From Schistocerca nitens (taxonomy: Eukaryota; Arthropoda; Insecta; Orthoptera; Acrididae), in NCBI RefSeq assembly GCF_023898315.1, contig NC_064622.1, positions 276,387,503-276,451,502 of the forward strand: 64,000 nt of DNA, written 5' to 3'. The position numbers were made by a program, and so were the translations under genes. The notes beneath the pieces were generated by a model. The model was not told the origin of the DNA. It searched no databases and worked only from the letters and a program-made list of their open reading frames with translations. Below are positions 10,659 to 21,832 of the stretch, one piece after another (positions within the stretch are counted from its first letter, which is position 1; each line of letters opens with the position of its first letter).

Positions 10659-11723
10659 TATTAAACGTTGGTATAAACAGTTTACAGAGAATGGGTGTTT
10701 GTGCAAAGGGAAAAGTTCTGGACGGCCGAGAACGAGTGATGAAAATGTAGCACGCATCCAGCAAGCATTTGTTCGCAGCCCAGGAAAATCGACTCGCAGA
10801 GCTAAAAGAGAGCTGCAAATTCCACAATCAACTGTATGGAGAGTCCTACGAAAAAGGTTAGTTATGAAACCTTATCGTCTGAAATTGGTTCAAGCACTGT
10901 CTGCAGCTGATAAGATTAAAAGAATCGATTTCTGTGATTTTATCCTTGCTCAAATGGAAACAGATGAATCTTTCGTTTCAAAGTTGTGTTTAGTGATGAA
11001 GCAACTTTCCACACTAACGGGAAAGTCAACCGTCAATTGTCTGTATATGGGGCACTGAGAATCCGCGGGAAACAACTCAGTATGAACGTGAATCGCCTAA
11101 GGTGAACGTTTTCTGTGCCATTTCAGCCAATAAAGTTTTTGGTCCCTTTTTCTTCGAAGGTGCTACTGTAACTGGACTACAGTATCTGGAGATGTTAGAG
11201 AATTGGCTGTTCTCTCAGATCGAACAAGAAGCACAACAATTCATATTTCAGCAGGATGGAGCGCCACCACATTGGCACTTATCTGTCCGTAACTACCTGA
11301 ACGTCAACTACCCGAGGCGATGGATCGGCCGCCAGGCAGCCCGTGACAGAGCACTTCATCACTGGCCTCCAAGAAGCCCTGATCTTACCCCCTGCGATTT
11401 TTTCTTATGGGGGTATGTTAAGGATATGGTGTTTCGGCCACCTCTCCCAGCCACCATTGATGATTTGAAACGAGAAATAACAGCAGCTATCCAAACTGTT
11501 ACGCCTGATATGCTACAGAGAGTGTGGAACGAGTTGGAGTATCGGGTTGATATTGCTCGTGTGTCTGGAGGGGGCCATATTGAACATCTCTGAACTTGTT
11601 TTTGAGTGAAAAAAAACCTTTTTAAATACTCTTTGTAATGATGTATAACAGAAGGTTATATTATGTTTCTTTCATTAAATACACATTTTTAAAGTTGTGG
11701 TATTCTTTTTGAATCACCCTGTA

Positions 11724-12999
11724 TTGTTCATGACCAAATCACTGAACACTTGCATGAATTCAGCCTGTATGACAAATTTCAATCCGGTTTCCGAAAACAT
11801 CACAGCACAAACACTGCTCTAATTAAAGTAACTGATGACCTGAAATATGCCATCGACAATCGAAAGGCAACAATATTGACGCTACTGGACTTCAGCAAAG
11901 CTTTTGACACTGTTAGCTTTGACATATTGCTCAGAAAAATGCAACAGCTTAATTTCTCTGATAGTGCAATGAGATGGTTTGAAAGCTACTTAAAAGACAG
12001 ACAGCAATGTGTTGTCTGCGTAAATGAAAAATCTTCCTGGAAACATGTTTCCTCGGGAGTGCCACAAGGATCAGTCTTAGGACCACTTTTGTTTTCTTTA
12101 TATGTCAACGATATTTCGTCGGTTCTGTCCTCCTGTAAATATCATTTCTATGCCGACGACCTCCAGCTCTACCTAAGCATCAGACCTGAAGATGTAAACA
12201 CTGCAATCACTCAGATGAATGATGATCTGTCTTCAGTAGTGACATGGGCGAAAAACCTGGGGCTTAAACTAAATGCAAAAAGACGCAAGTAATCTTAATA
12301 GCCCATCAGAAATTAATAAGTTCAGATTTCCGCGAACGGCTACCTCCTATTCTGCTCGACGGTACTCCAATACCATATCAGAAAACAGTGAAGAACTTGG
12401 GTGTAACTTTGGATGAGCATCTCAACTGGGCGGAGAATACAGTCGCAGTGTGCCGAAAGACGTCTGCTTGTCTCTATGCTCTCAAAAAGTTTCGGAACAT
12501 GTTTCCACAAGACTTGAAACGCCAGCTCGTGCAAGCACTCGTTCTACCGAACCTCCACTATTGTGACGTGATTCAACAAGGCATGAGTAGTGAAAACAAA
12601 AGACGGCTAGAGCTAACCATGAATGCCAGTGTGCGTTACACCTGCAACATTCGCCGATATGATCATGTTAGTGCTTCATACTCCGAGCTAGGGTGGCTGC
12701 GGCCGGACAAATTGCGTGACTACCACACTCTATTTCTACTTCACAGACTCCTCGTCGCGCAAGCACCCCAGTACCTTGCTTCAGAGATTAAAAACCTGTC
12801 ATGCCATCATAATCGAAACACGAGGTCACTCTTATTTGGTATCCTAACTGTGCCCACTCACAAAACAAAAACTTTTGCAAACTCCTTCTCAGTTGCCGCT
12901 GTCCGCCTCTGGAACAAATTGCCCCTTACCTTGCGCAAAATTCAATCTCCTGCTGCTTTCAAGAAGAAGTTGAAGCATTTCCTACTATCATCCTCATAA
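11724..12999 (+). pseudogene. LINE reverse transcriptase C-terminal half, single frameshift
   Basis: In order: YDKFQSGFRKHHSTNTAL, LLDFSKAFDTV (motif A Asp present), SGVPQGSVLGPLLF, HFYADDLQLY (catalytic ADD), GLKLNAK, then after a one-base loss in the A run at 12277-12281 the frame changes and runs open to 12999 through VKNLGVTLDEHLNW, PNLHYCD and RLWNKLP. Apart from that indel and the 5' truncation no stop is seen, so the copy is fairly young. Confidence 0.88.
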
Positions 13000-13492
13000 A
13001 GTTCTCCACAAAATTAATGTAAAAGGCGAGTCCTCTCATCAGTCAAATAGCAAAGCTAGCGTCTCCTATCTCGCTCCTGAGATGCCTTCCTCTTCATCTA
13101 TCTCTATTAGCCACGCAATCTTCTTTCCCTTTATATTTCCTTAATTATGTTTCATCATGTCTCTCTATTCTTCTCCTCCCTTCACCATCAGTCTCCCTCA
13201 TACTCCCTGCTGCCAGCACTCCTATATAAAATCTGTCTCTTCAATAATGTCTAATTATAACAGTGCTTATGATCTACGAATATAAACTCTATATGTATGT
13301 ATTTTTCCAGGTGTACCTTTCTAATTGTTTACTTCACTTTTTGTACTAGATGTAGTTTAACATGCCTACTAAAACATATGAATGTAAAATAAGTAGAATG
13401 CCTGGTTAGATGTAAGAGAGAGCCTCATGGCCCTAATCTTACCAGGTTAAATAAATCAATAAATAAATAAATAAATAAATTAAATAAACACA
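11724..13492 (+). mobile_element. 5'-truncated LINE of the CR1/L2-like group
   Basis: It begins abruptly inside the RT domain, next to the TA of the outer transposon, and ends in an (aaat)n-like tail at 13453-13492. Microsatellite tails and a C-terminal RLWNKLP...FKKKLKHFLL block are usual for the CR1/L2/Daphne side of the LINE tree. The exact clade is not certain. Noncoding 3' UTR occupies 13000-13450. Confidence 0.85.
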
Positions 13493-15361
13493 GTCACAGT
13501 TGAAGGCCTTTAACGCCAAGAACGGCAAGTATTAAAAATTTAACAAACATACTGCAAAACAGCAATGCAATAGCAAAGGTTAATTTAAAAAGGCAGGCAA
13601 CTGATCACCAGACGGGTGAGACAAAATGATGATAAACTTGGTAACAAACTATTTAAATCTGCTGTAACGCCAAGAATAGCAGTTATATAAAAAATTAAAA
13701 AAATACAGTAATACAGCAAATACAACAGTAAAGGTTAATTTAAAAGAACAAGCAACTGATCACCAAACACGTGAGACAAATGTTGGTAAACTTGGTAGTA
13801 CAATCATTTAAACCTGCTGTAACGCCAAGAATGGTAGTTATATTAAAAAATTTAGAAACATACAACAAAAAAGCAAATACAATAATAAAAGACAAGGCCC
13901 AGTCACAGACGGTGCACCAAGAATCGACCTCTGAGTAGGTCTGGCAAAAAACACTTTCGCGAGCGATGAGATAGGCAGCCAAGAGTTGCATTCACTTCAC
14001 AAGATTGAAACTCATACTAGTGGCAGTCTAACGAATGACTAATGATAATCTTGCTGAGGCTACCTGACGTCCAATAAACCAAATGCAAGGATGTAAAAGT
14101 ACGCCAAAGCCGGAACTGGCGGTCTGGACTCCGACCGCCGAATACTGTGCTTAGACCGCCCGGAACAAGAAAGGAATCACTACCACCAAAGTAGAAGAAC
14201 CGCCAACCAACCTACAATCAAGAAAGCTGTCAAAACTACACGCCTCACCGGACAGCAGCGGCAAGGCTAGGAAACGTACACCAACCCCCAGGGTAGGTAA
14301 CTGGGGCGTTAGCGGCCACGAGGCAGGAAAAATACCGCTGGTTGAACTTAAAAAATAGTAACAAACTGAACGCAATAAATAGTAATTACAAGTCCAGGAA
14401 AGATAATCAGATCCGCGTTCCCCAAGCACTCCACTCGCTGCCCTTCGCCTCGGCAACACTATGAGCAGCAACACGAACCCAAGTCACTGGAAAATCGCGA
14501 GATCTCGCAGTGGTGGAGGTTTCTCTACTTGAATCCAAATGCACTCAACTTAAAGCTTGCAGGATCCGTTTTACGACGAGGTCGTGCACCCTCGTGACCA
14601 CAGGCCTTCGAGCCGGCAGTCTATGCGCCGCCAGCGGTCTCGGCGTGTTCTGGCTCTGCGCGGACCTGGCTCCTCCTCAGTCCCCAACCGAACTGCACAC
14701 TGACACGACCCAGAAGAACCACGACGTCGCCCCCAAGATAGAGCCACAGTTACTACATATCGATAACCGCCGCTGCTGCCACTAGCGGACAGGCAACGCT
14801 TGCGAAACCGAGTGGCGCCAGTCAACACAAGAAGAAGAAAAACAACCGCAACTATTTCAGCTAAATGATACGGTCTGGCCTCCAACAGAGGGCGGAAACC
14901 TACAAACAGTACCAACGCGAGCCGCAGCACGGCTTAGTCGAACATTGGGCCACTGTAACACCCGAAAGCTCCACCAATCTGGATATTGTGCGATTCGCCC
15001 TGCCGACCAAATAGAGACTGAGAAGGAGGCCTCTTTTGAAACTCATCCGAATGCTAATAACACTGTCTAACACGGGTATGCGTCATCTTCGTGTCTCTCG
15101 TAGTGATCACTCTACATCTAACGCCGTTCGTGCCACTTTCATACACTACTAGGCCAGGTAACGACAGTAATCATGAAGAACACTAATGTACACTGGTGAC
15201 CTTTATACTCATAACAGAGAATTGTAATACAAATCATTTATACATATCTACCCGCCGATGGTACATATGTGTGTGAAGCTACACTCACACACGACAGTGT
15301 CCTCTGCGTGCTTCATTTTTTTTCTTGGCCAGCGTATATAGAGCTGTAGGAATTCCACATA
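13493..15361. other. unassigned repeat-like DNA
   Basis: After the tandem repeats (13505-13905) this region is CpG-bearing and non-coding. A 119-codon minus-strand frame at 14571-14930 is Arg/Gly-rich without recognisable motifs. I half-remember the block from about 14950 as a multi-copy locust repeat but cannot assign a class. No TIR, LTR ends or tail could be matched. Confidence 0.4.
13505..13905. repeat. ~155-bp tandem repeats, about 2.6 units
   Basis: The word taacgccaagaa starts at 13511, 13665 and 13820 (periods 154 and 155). Each unit also carries caaaggttaattta, caactgatcacca and gtgagacaaa. The third unit decays after about 85 bp. Confidence 0.9.
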
Positions 15362-16783
15362 CACTCCTGGAAATTGAAATAAGAACACCGTGAATTCATT
15401 GTCCCAGGAAGGGGAAACTTTATTGACACATTCCTGGGGTCAGGTACATCACATGATCACACTGACAGAACCACAGGCACATAGACACAGGCAACAGAGC
15501 ATGCACAATGTCGGCACTAGTACAGTGTATATCCACCTTTCGCAGCAATGCAGGCTGCTGTTCTCCCATGGAGACGATCGTAGAGATGCTGGATGTAGTC
15601 CTGTGGAACGGCTTGCCATGCCATTTCCACCTGGCGCCTCAGTTGGACCAGCGTTCGTGCTGGACGTGCAGACCGCGTGAGACGACGCTTCATCCAGTCC
15701 CAAACATGCTCAATGGGGGACAGATCCGGAGATCTTGCTGGCCAGGGTAGTTGACTTACACCTTCTAGAGCACGTTGGGTGGCACGGGATACATGCGGAC
15801 GTGCATTGTCCTGTTGGAACAGCAAGTTCCCTTGCCGGTCTAGGAATGGTAGAACGATGGGTTCGATGACGGTTTGGATGTACCGTGCACTATTCAGTGT
15901 CCCCTCGACGATCACCAGTGGTGTACGGCCAGTGTAGGAGATCGCTCCCCACACCATGATGCCGGGTGTTGGCCCTGTGTGCCTCGGTCGTATGCAGTCC
16001 TGATTGTGGCGCTCACCTGCGCGGCGCCAAACACGCATACGACCATCATTGGCACCAAGGCAGAAGCGACTCTCATCGCTGAAGACGACACGTCTCCATT
16101 CGTCCCTCCATTCACACCTGTCGCGACACCACTGGAGGCGGGCTGCACGATGTTGGGGCGTGAGCGGAAGACGGCCTAACGGTGTGCGGGACCGTAGCCC
16201 AGCTTCATGGAGACGGTTGCGAATGGTCCTCGCCGATACCCCAGGAGCAACAGTGTCCATAATTTGCTGGGAAGTGGCGGTGCGGTCCCCTACGGCACTG
16301 CGTAGGATCCTACGGTCTTGGCGTGCATCCGTGCGTCGCTGCGGTCCGGTCCCAGGTCGACGGGCACGTGCACCTTCCGCCGACCACTGGCGACAACATC
16401 GATGTACTGTGGAGACCTCACGCCCCACGTGTTGAGCAATTCGGCGGTACGTCCACCCGGCCTCCCGCATGCCCACTATACGCCCTCGCTCAAAGTCCGT
16501 CAACTGCACATACGGTTCACGTCCACGCTGTCGCGGCATGCTACCAGTGTTAAAGACTGCGATGGAGCTCCGTATGCCACGGCAAACTGGCTGACACTGA
16601 CGGCGGCGGTGCACAAATGCTGCGCAGCTAGCGCCATTCGACGGCCAACACCGCGGTTCCTGGTGTGTCCGCTGTGCCGTGCGTGTGATCATTGCTTGTA
16701 CAGCCCTCTCGCAGTGTCCGGAGCAAGTATGGTGGGTCCGACACACCGGTGACAATGTGTTCTTTTTTCCATTTCCAGGTGTG
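15362..16783 (-). mobile_element. Tc1-like transposon, copy 1 (1422 bp), apparently complete
   Basis: The ends read cactcctggaaattgaaa at 15362 and, inverted, cacacctggaaatggaaa at 16783, with TA at 15360-15361 and 16784-16785. TIRs are about 28 bp and imperfect. One transposase ORF fills the interior. A second copy of identical length lies at 29242-30663. Confidence 0.96.
15517..16539 (-). CDS. Tc1-like transposase, intact 340 aa
   Basis: This is a cut-and-paste DNA transposase. The start MPRQRGREPYVQL at 16539 was chosen because it gives the usual ~340-aa Tc1 length; the frame stays open upstream but only into the TIR side. The N-terminal HTH domain has FERGRIVGMREAGWTYRRIA, a second HTH region lies around SARTIRNRL, and the catalytic motifs are FSDESRFCLG, FQQDNARPH and SPDLSPIEHVWD. 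I count 32 residues between the second Asp and the Glu, against the usual 34. It ends KGGYTLY. No stop or frameshift was seen, so it is a candidate functional enzyme. Confidence 0.93.
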   Translation of the reverse strand: MPRQRGREPYVQLTDFERGRIVGMREAGWTYRRIAQHVGREVSTVHRCCRQWSAEGARARRPGTGPQRRTDARQDRRILRSAVGDRTATSQQIMDTVAPGVSARTIRNRLHEAGLRSRTPLGRLPLTPQHRAARLQWCRDRCEWRDEWRRVVFSDESRFCLGANDGRMRVWRRAGERHNQDCIRPRHTGPTPGIMVWGAISYTGRTPLVIVEGTLNSARYIQTVIEPIVLPFLDRQGNLLFQQDNARPHVSRATQRALEGVSQLPWPARSPDLSPIEHVWDWMKRRLTRSARPARTLVQLRRQVEMAWQAVPQDYIQHLYDRLHGRTAACIAAKGGYTLY

Positions 16784-16894
16784 TATCTCCAACAAATGGT
16801 ACGACCACACACCTAAAGTTAGTATGCACGATCAAGAAATGCGTATCGACCGAACGGCTGCAGCCAATAAGCCTGACATTGTTGCATTTAAGGC

Positions 16895-18169
16895 AGGTAA
16901 AAGATAACACTCCATCGGAATTTCTAAAATCGTTGGGGGGAAGTGACAACAAAACAACTATTCACGTTGGTGTGTAGAATGTATGAGACTAGCGATATAC
17001 CATCAGACTTGAGGAAAGACGTCATCCGCACAATTCCGAAGATAGCAAGAGCTGACAAGTGCCAGAATTATCACACAGTCGGCTTAACAGCTCAAACATC
17101 CAAGTTGCTGACAAGAGTAATATACAGAAGAATGAAAAATTGAGGATCTGTTAGCTGACGATAAGTTTGCCTTTAGGAAAAGTAAAGGAACCAGAGAGGC
17201 AGTTCTGACATTGCGGTTGATAATGGGAGCAAGAATAAAGAAAAATCAAGACAAATTAATAGGATTTGTCAACCTGGAAAAAGCGTTCGACAATGTCAAA
17301 TGGTACAAGATGTTCGAAATACTGAGGAAAATAGGGGTAAGTTATAGGGATAGACGTGTAATATACATCATATACAAGAATCAAGGGTGGATAATGAGAG
17401 TGGAAGACCAAGAACGAAGTGCTCGGATTAAAAAGGGTGTAAGACAGGGATGTAGTCTTACGCCGCTACTATTCAATCAAAACATCGAAGAAGCAGTGAG
17501 TGAAATAAAAGAAAGATTCAAGTGCGGCGTTAAAATTGAGGTGAAAGCATATCAATGATAGAATTCGCTGACGACGTTGCTGTCCTCAGTGAAAGTGAAG
17601 AAGAATTACAGTATCTGCTGGATGGTATGGACAGTCTAATGAGAACAGAATATAGATTGAGAGAAACTCGAAGAAAGACGAAAGTAGTAAGAACTAGCAG
17701 AAATGAGAACAGAGAGAAAATATCAGGATTGTTGAAGTAAATGAAGTTATGGAAATCTGCTATCGAGGCAGGAAAATAACCCATGACGAACGGAGCAAGT
17801 AGTACATAAGAAGCGGACTAGCATTTGCGAAAAGGCCATTCCTGGCCAAGAGAAGTCTTCTAGTGTCAAACGTAGGCCTTAATTTGAGGAAGATATTTCC
17901 GAGAATGTATGTTTAGAGCACAGCAATGTATGGTAGTGAAACATAGACTGTGAGAAAAACGCAACAGAAGTGAATCGAAGCATTTGAGACGTGGTGCTAC
18001 AGAAAAATCAGAAAAACGTTGAAAATTAGATTGATTAATAAGGTGAGGAGCGAGGATATCTCTGCAGAATCGGCGAGGAAAGGAATGCTCGTATATGGAA
18101 AACACTGAAAAGAGTGAGGGACAAGATGATAGGGCACCTGTTAAGACATCAGGGAATAACTTCCATGGT
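16895..18169 (+). mobile_element. degenerate RTE-type LINE, family 1 (main part)
   Basis: RT fragments in shifting frames: YETSDIPSDLRKDVI, NLEKAFDNVKW (motif A), GVRQGCSLTPLLFN, EFADDVAVLSES (catalytic ADD), then stops. This matches an RTE family with C-terminal MIGHLLRHQGI words. The 3' end is displaced: the element continues at 18610-18699 and 21833-21905 because two later elements inserted into it. Its left limit (about 16895) is approximate. Confidence 0.85.
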
Positions 18170-18596
18170 GTATAGTGTATTGAACCGGGGACCTAGAAAC
18201 GACGGAGAAGCTTCGTCCCGACGTAGCCCTCAGTGGTTCACAATCCCACAACAGGACACAGCAGCCCACCCACCCCACCGCCGCCCCACACGGTTATTGT
18301 GCGCTCCGGCCCCCAGACGAGTGTAGCCCCAAATGTTTGCGTGGTAAAAGTAATTATAGTCTACGCGTGCGTGGTGACTGTTTGCGCAGCAATCGCCGAC
18401 ATAGTGTATCTGAGGCGGAATAAGGGGAGCCAGCCCGCATTCGCCGAGGCAGATGGAAAACCGCCTCAACAACCATCCACCGACTGGCCGGCACATTAGA
18501 CCTCGACACTAATCCGCCGGACGAATTCGTGCCAGGGGCCAGCACGCCTTCCCGCTCGGGAAGCAGCACGTTAGACATCGCAGCTAGCCGGGCGGG
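18170..18596 (+). mobile_element. 427-bp non-coding insertion with 13-bp TSD
   Basis: It is bounded by taacttccatggt at 18157-18169 and 18597-18609. The interior is GC-rich with no ORF and opens with a gaaccggggacctagaaac-like block that I remember as a multi-copy locust repeat. A long TSD without TIRs indicates retroposition, so this may be a SINE-like or snRNA/tRNA-unrelated retroposon. Strand is by convention. Confidence 0.88.
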
Positions 18597-18609
18597 TAAC
18601 TTCCATGGT

Positions 18610-18699
18610 ATTAGAGGGAGCTGTAGAGGGTGAAAACTGTGAAAAAACAGAGATCGGCATACACCCAGAAAAATAACTGAGGACGTAGGTCGCAAATGC
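18610..18699 (+). mobile_element. RTE family 1 continued, between two insertions
   Basis: The reading-frame remnant LEGAVEGENCEKTEIGIHPE follows the TSD directly and continues the RTE C-terminus. It stops where the (gtt)n tail of the second RTE begins. Confidence 0.75.
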
Positions 18700-18834
18700 T
18701 ATTGTTGTTGTTGTTGTGGTCTTCAGTCCTGAGACTGGTTTGATGCAGCTCTCCATGCTACTCTATCCTGTGCAAGCTTCTTCATCTCCCAGTAACTACT
18801 GCAACCTACATCCTTCTGAATCTGCTTAGTGTAT

Positions 18835-20431
18835 TCATCTTGGTCTCCCTCTACGATTTTTACCCTTCACGCTGTCCTCCAATACTAAATTGGTGATCCC
18901 TTGATGCCTCAGAATATGTCCTACCAACCGATCCCTTCTTCTAGTCAAGTTGTGCCACAAACTTCTCTTCTCCCCAATCCTATCCAATACTTCCTCATTA
19001 GTTATGTGATCTACCCATCTAATCTTCAGCATTCTTCTGTAGCACCACATTTCGGAAGCTTCTATTCTCTTCTTGTCCAAACTATTTATCGTCCATGTTT
19101 CACTTCCGTACATGGCTACACTCCATACAAATACTTTCAGAAACAACTTCCTGACACTTAAATCTATACTCGATGTTAACAAATTTCTCTTCTTCAGAAA
19201 CGCTATCCTTGCCATTGCCAGTCTACATTTTATATCCTCTCTACTTCGACCATCATCAGTTATTTTGCTCTCCAAATAGCAAAACTCCTTTACTACTTTA
19301 AGTGTCTCATTTCCTAATCTAATTCCCTCAGCATCAACCGACTTAATTCGACTACATTCCATTTTCCTCGTTTTGGTTTTGTTGATGTTCATCTTATATC
19401 CTCCTTTCAAGACACTGTCCATTCCGTTCAACTGCTCTTCCAAGTCCTTTGCTGTCTCTGACAGAATTACAATGTCATCGGCAAACCTCAAAGTTTTTAT
19501 TTCTTCTCCATGGATTTTAATACCTACTCCGTATTTTTCTTTTGTTTCCTTCACTGCTTGCTCAATATACAGATTGAATAACATCGGGGAGAGGCTATAA
19601 CCATGTGTCACTCCCTTCCCAACCACTGCTTCCCTTTCGTGTCCCTCGACTCTTATAACTGTCATCTGGTTTCTGTACAAATTGTAAATAGCCTTTCGCT
19701 CCCTGTATTTTACCCCTGCCACCTTCAGAATTTGAAAGAGAGTATTCCAGTCAACATTGTCAAAAGCTTTCTCTAAGTCTACAAATGCTAGAAGCGTAGG
19801 TTTTCCTTTCCTTAATCTATTTTCTAAGATAAGTCGTAGGGTCAGTATTGCCTCACGTGTTCCAATATTTCTACGGAATCCAAACTGATCTTCCCCGAAG
19901 TCGGCTTCTATCGGTTTTTCCATTCGTCTGTAAAGAATTCGGGTTAGTATTTTACAGCCGTGACTTATTAAACTGATAGTTCGGTAATTTTCACAACTGT
20001 CAACACCTGTTTTCTTTGGGATAGGAATTATTATATTCTTCTTGAAGTCTGAGGGTATTTCGCCTGTCTCATATATCTTGCTCACCAGATGGTAGAGTTT
20101 TGTCAGGAGTGGCTCTCCCAAGGCCGTCAGTAGTTGTAATGGAATGTTGTCTACTCCCGGGGCCTTGTTTCGACTCAGGTCTTTCAGTGCTCTGTCAAAC
20201 TCTTCACGCAGTATCCTATCTCCCATTTCATCTTCATCTACATCCTCTTCCATTTCCATAATACTGTCCTCAAGTACATCGCCCTTGTATAGACCCTCTA
20301 TATACTCCTTCCACCTTTCTACTTTCCCTTCTTTGCTTAGAACTAAGTTTCCATCTGAGCTCTTGATATTCATACAAGTGGTTCTCTTTTCTCCAAAGGT
20401 CTCTTTAATTTTCCTGTAGGCAGTATCTATC
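18835..20431 (-). pseudogene. RTE reverse transcriptase, lightly damaged
   Basis: The open frame runs from before MNIKSSDGN to RRGRPR. Blocks: NKAPGVDNIPLQLL, FVDLEKAFDNVDW (motif A), TLRFADDIVILSET (catalytic ADD intact) and the C-terminal WVDHITNEEVLDRIGE and LVGHILRHQGI. Where VRQGCSLSP is usual it has VTHGYSLSP. A 2-bp loss near 18838 truncates the conserved DEYTKQIQKDVGC tail, whose remains extend to about 18723. It is joined to the endonuclease frame by a one-base change at 20435-20438. Confidence 0.9.
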
Positions 20432-21649
20432 TTACCCCTCTAGCCATCCCTGCTTAGCCATTTTGCACTTCCTGTCGATCTCATTTTTGAGACGTTTGTA
20501 TTCCTTTTTGCCTGCTTCATTTATTGCATTTTTATATTTTCTCATTTCATCAATTAAGTTCGATATTTCTTCTGTTACCCAAGGATTTCTAGCAGTCCTC
20601 GTCTTTTTACCTACGTTATCCTCTGCTGTCTTCACTACTTCATCCCTCAAAGCTACCCATTCTTCTTCTACTGTATTTCTTTCCCCCATTCCTGTCAATT
20701 GTTCCCTTATGCTCTCCTTGAAACTCTGTACAACCTCTGGTTCTTTCAGTTTATCCAGGTCCCATCTCCTTAAATTCCCACCCTTTTGCAGTTTCTTCAG
20801 TTTTAATCTACAGTTCATAACCAATAGATTGTGGTCAGAGTCCACATCTGCCCCTGGAAATGTCCTACAATTTAAAACCTGGTTCCTAAATCTCTGTCTT
20901 ACCATTATATAATCTATCTGATACCTTTTAGTATCTCCAGGGTTCTTCCATGTATACAACCTTTTTGTATGATTCTTGAACCAAGTGTTAGCAATGATTA
21001 AGTTGTGCTCTGTGCAAAATTCTACCAGGCGGCTTCCTCTTTCATTTCTTCCCCCCAATCCATATTCACCTACTACGATTCCTTCTCTCCCTTTTCCTAC
21101 TACCGAATTCCAGTCACCCATGACTATTAAATTTTCGTCTCCCTTCACTATCTGAATAATTTCTTTTATTTCATCATACATTTCATCAATTTCTTCGTCA
21201 TCTGCAGAGCTAGTTGGCATATAAACTTGTACTACTGTGGTAGGCGTGGGCTTCGTGTCTATCTTGGCCACAATAATGCGCTGACTATGCTGTTTGTAGT
21301 AGCTTACCCGCACTCCTATTTTTTTATTCATTATTAAACCTACTCCTGCATTACCCCTATTTGATTTTGTATTTATAACCCTGTATTCGCCTGACCAAAA
21401 GTCTTGTTCCTCCTGCCACCGAACTTCACTAATTCCCACTATATCTAACTTTAACCTATCCATTTCCCTTTTTAAATTTTCTAACCTACCTACCCGATTA
21501 AGTGATCTGACATTCCACGCTCCGATCTGTAGAATGCCAGTTTTCTCTCTCCTGATAGCGACGTCCTCCTGAGTAGTCCCCGCCCGGAGATCGGAATGGG
21601 GGACTATTTTACCTCCGGAATATTTTACCCAAGAGGACGCCATCATCAT
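20432..21649 (-). pseudogene. RTE apurinic-type endonuclease domain
   Basis: A 405-codon frame: IGAWNVRSLNRVGRL, ISEVRWQ (catalytic Glu), VQVYMPTS, VMGDWNSVVG (Asp/Asn), YQIDYIMV and DSDHNLLVM (Asp-His). All core residues are present. It runs to AKQGWLEG and stops because four C at 20435-20438 (plus strand) stand where three would keep the frame into KIDTAYRKIKE. This looks like a single homopolymer indel separating endonuclease and RT. Confidence 0.92.
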
Positions 21650-21832
21650 TTAACCATACAGTAATGCTGCATGTCCTCGGGAAAAGTTACGGCTGTAGTT
21701 TCCCCTTGATTTCAGCCCTTCGCAGTACCAGCACAGCAAGGACGTTTTGGTTATTGTTACAAGGCCAGATCAGTCAATCATCCAGACTGTTGCCCCTGCT
21801 ACTACTGAAAAGGCTGCTGCCCCTCTTCTGAG

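Larger units (their letters stand above)
9217..11593 (+). pseudogene. transposase of the outer element, interrupted and frameshifted
   Basis: It starts at ATG 9217 (MATAQQKAFCVIEYG), is cut after PPDRWC by the mariner, and resumes at 10661 with IKRWYKQF in the same frame. The paired helix-turn-helix region contains GKSSGRPRTSDE and PQSTVWRVLRK. Indels near 10985 (before FSDEATF) and near 11040 (around WGTENP) break the frame. The last part, 11102-11593, is open and holds FQQDGAPPHW and SPDLTPCDFF. I count 46 residues between the Asp of QQDG and that of PCD, much longer than mariner's 34. Confidence 0.88.
9043..11721 (+). mobile_element. Tc1/mariner-superfamily element, split by a mariner
   Basis: Perfect 32-bp terminal inverted repeats, beginning cagggtgattcaaaaagaat, lie at 9043-9074 and 11690-11721, flanked by TA at 9041-9042 and 11722-11723. 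Without the inner mariner the element is about 1.36 kb. The transposase ends PRSPDLTPCDFFLWG ... GGHIEHL, the signature of a large insect group often annotated near DUF4817 transposases. Confidence 0.94.
18700..21832 (-). mobile_element. near-full-length RTE-type LINE, family 2
   Basis: From the 5' UTR (21650-21832) through an endonuclease and RT to a (caa)n tail at 18700-18715, all on the minus strand. It sits inside RTE family 1, whose sequence resumes at 21833. Three more 3' ends of the same family are in the window (22288-22612, 63599-64000 and this one), all with the same ccacaacaacaa-type tail. No clear TSD is visible, which is common for RTE. Confidence 0.92.

Noticed and set aside
14571-14930. 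119-codon Arg/Gly-rich minus-strand ORF
   Set aside because: GC-rich composition gives open frames on both strands here, and no conserved motif was seen.
15449-16553. many plus-strand ORFs across the Tc1 copy, mirrored at 29225-30150
   Set aside because: They are antisense or alternate-frame shadows of the intact transposase. Their presence in both copies reflects copy identity and not coding.
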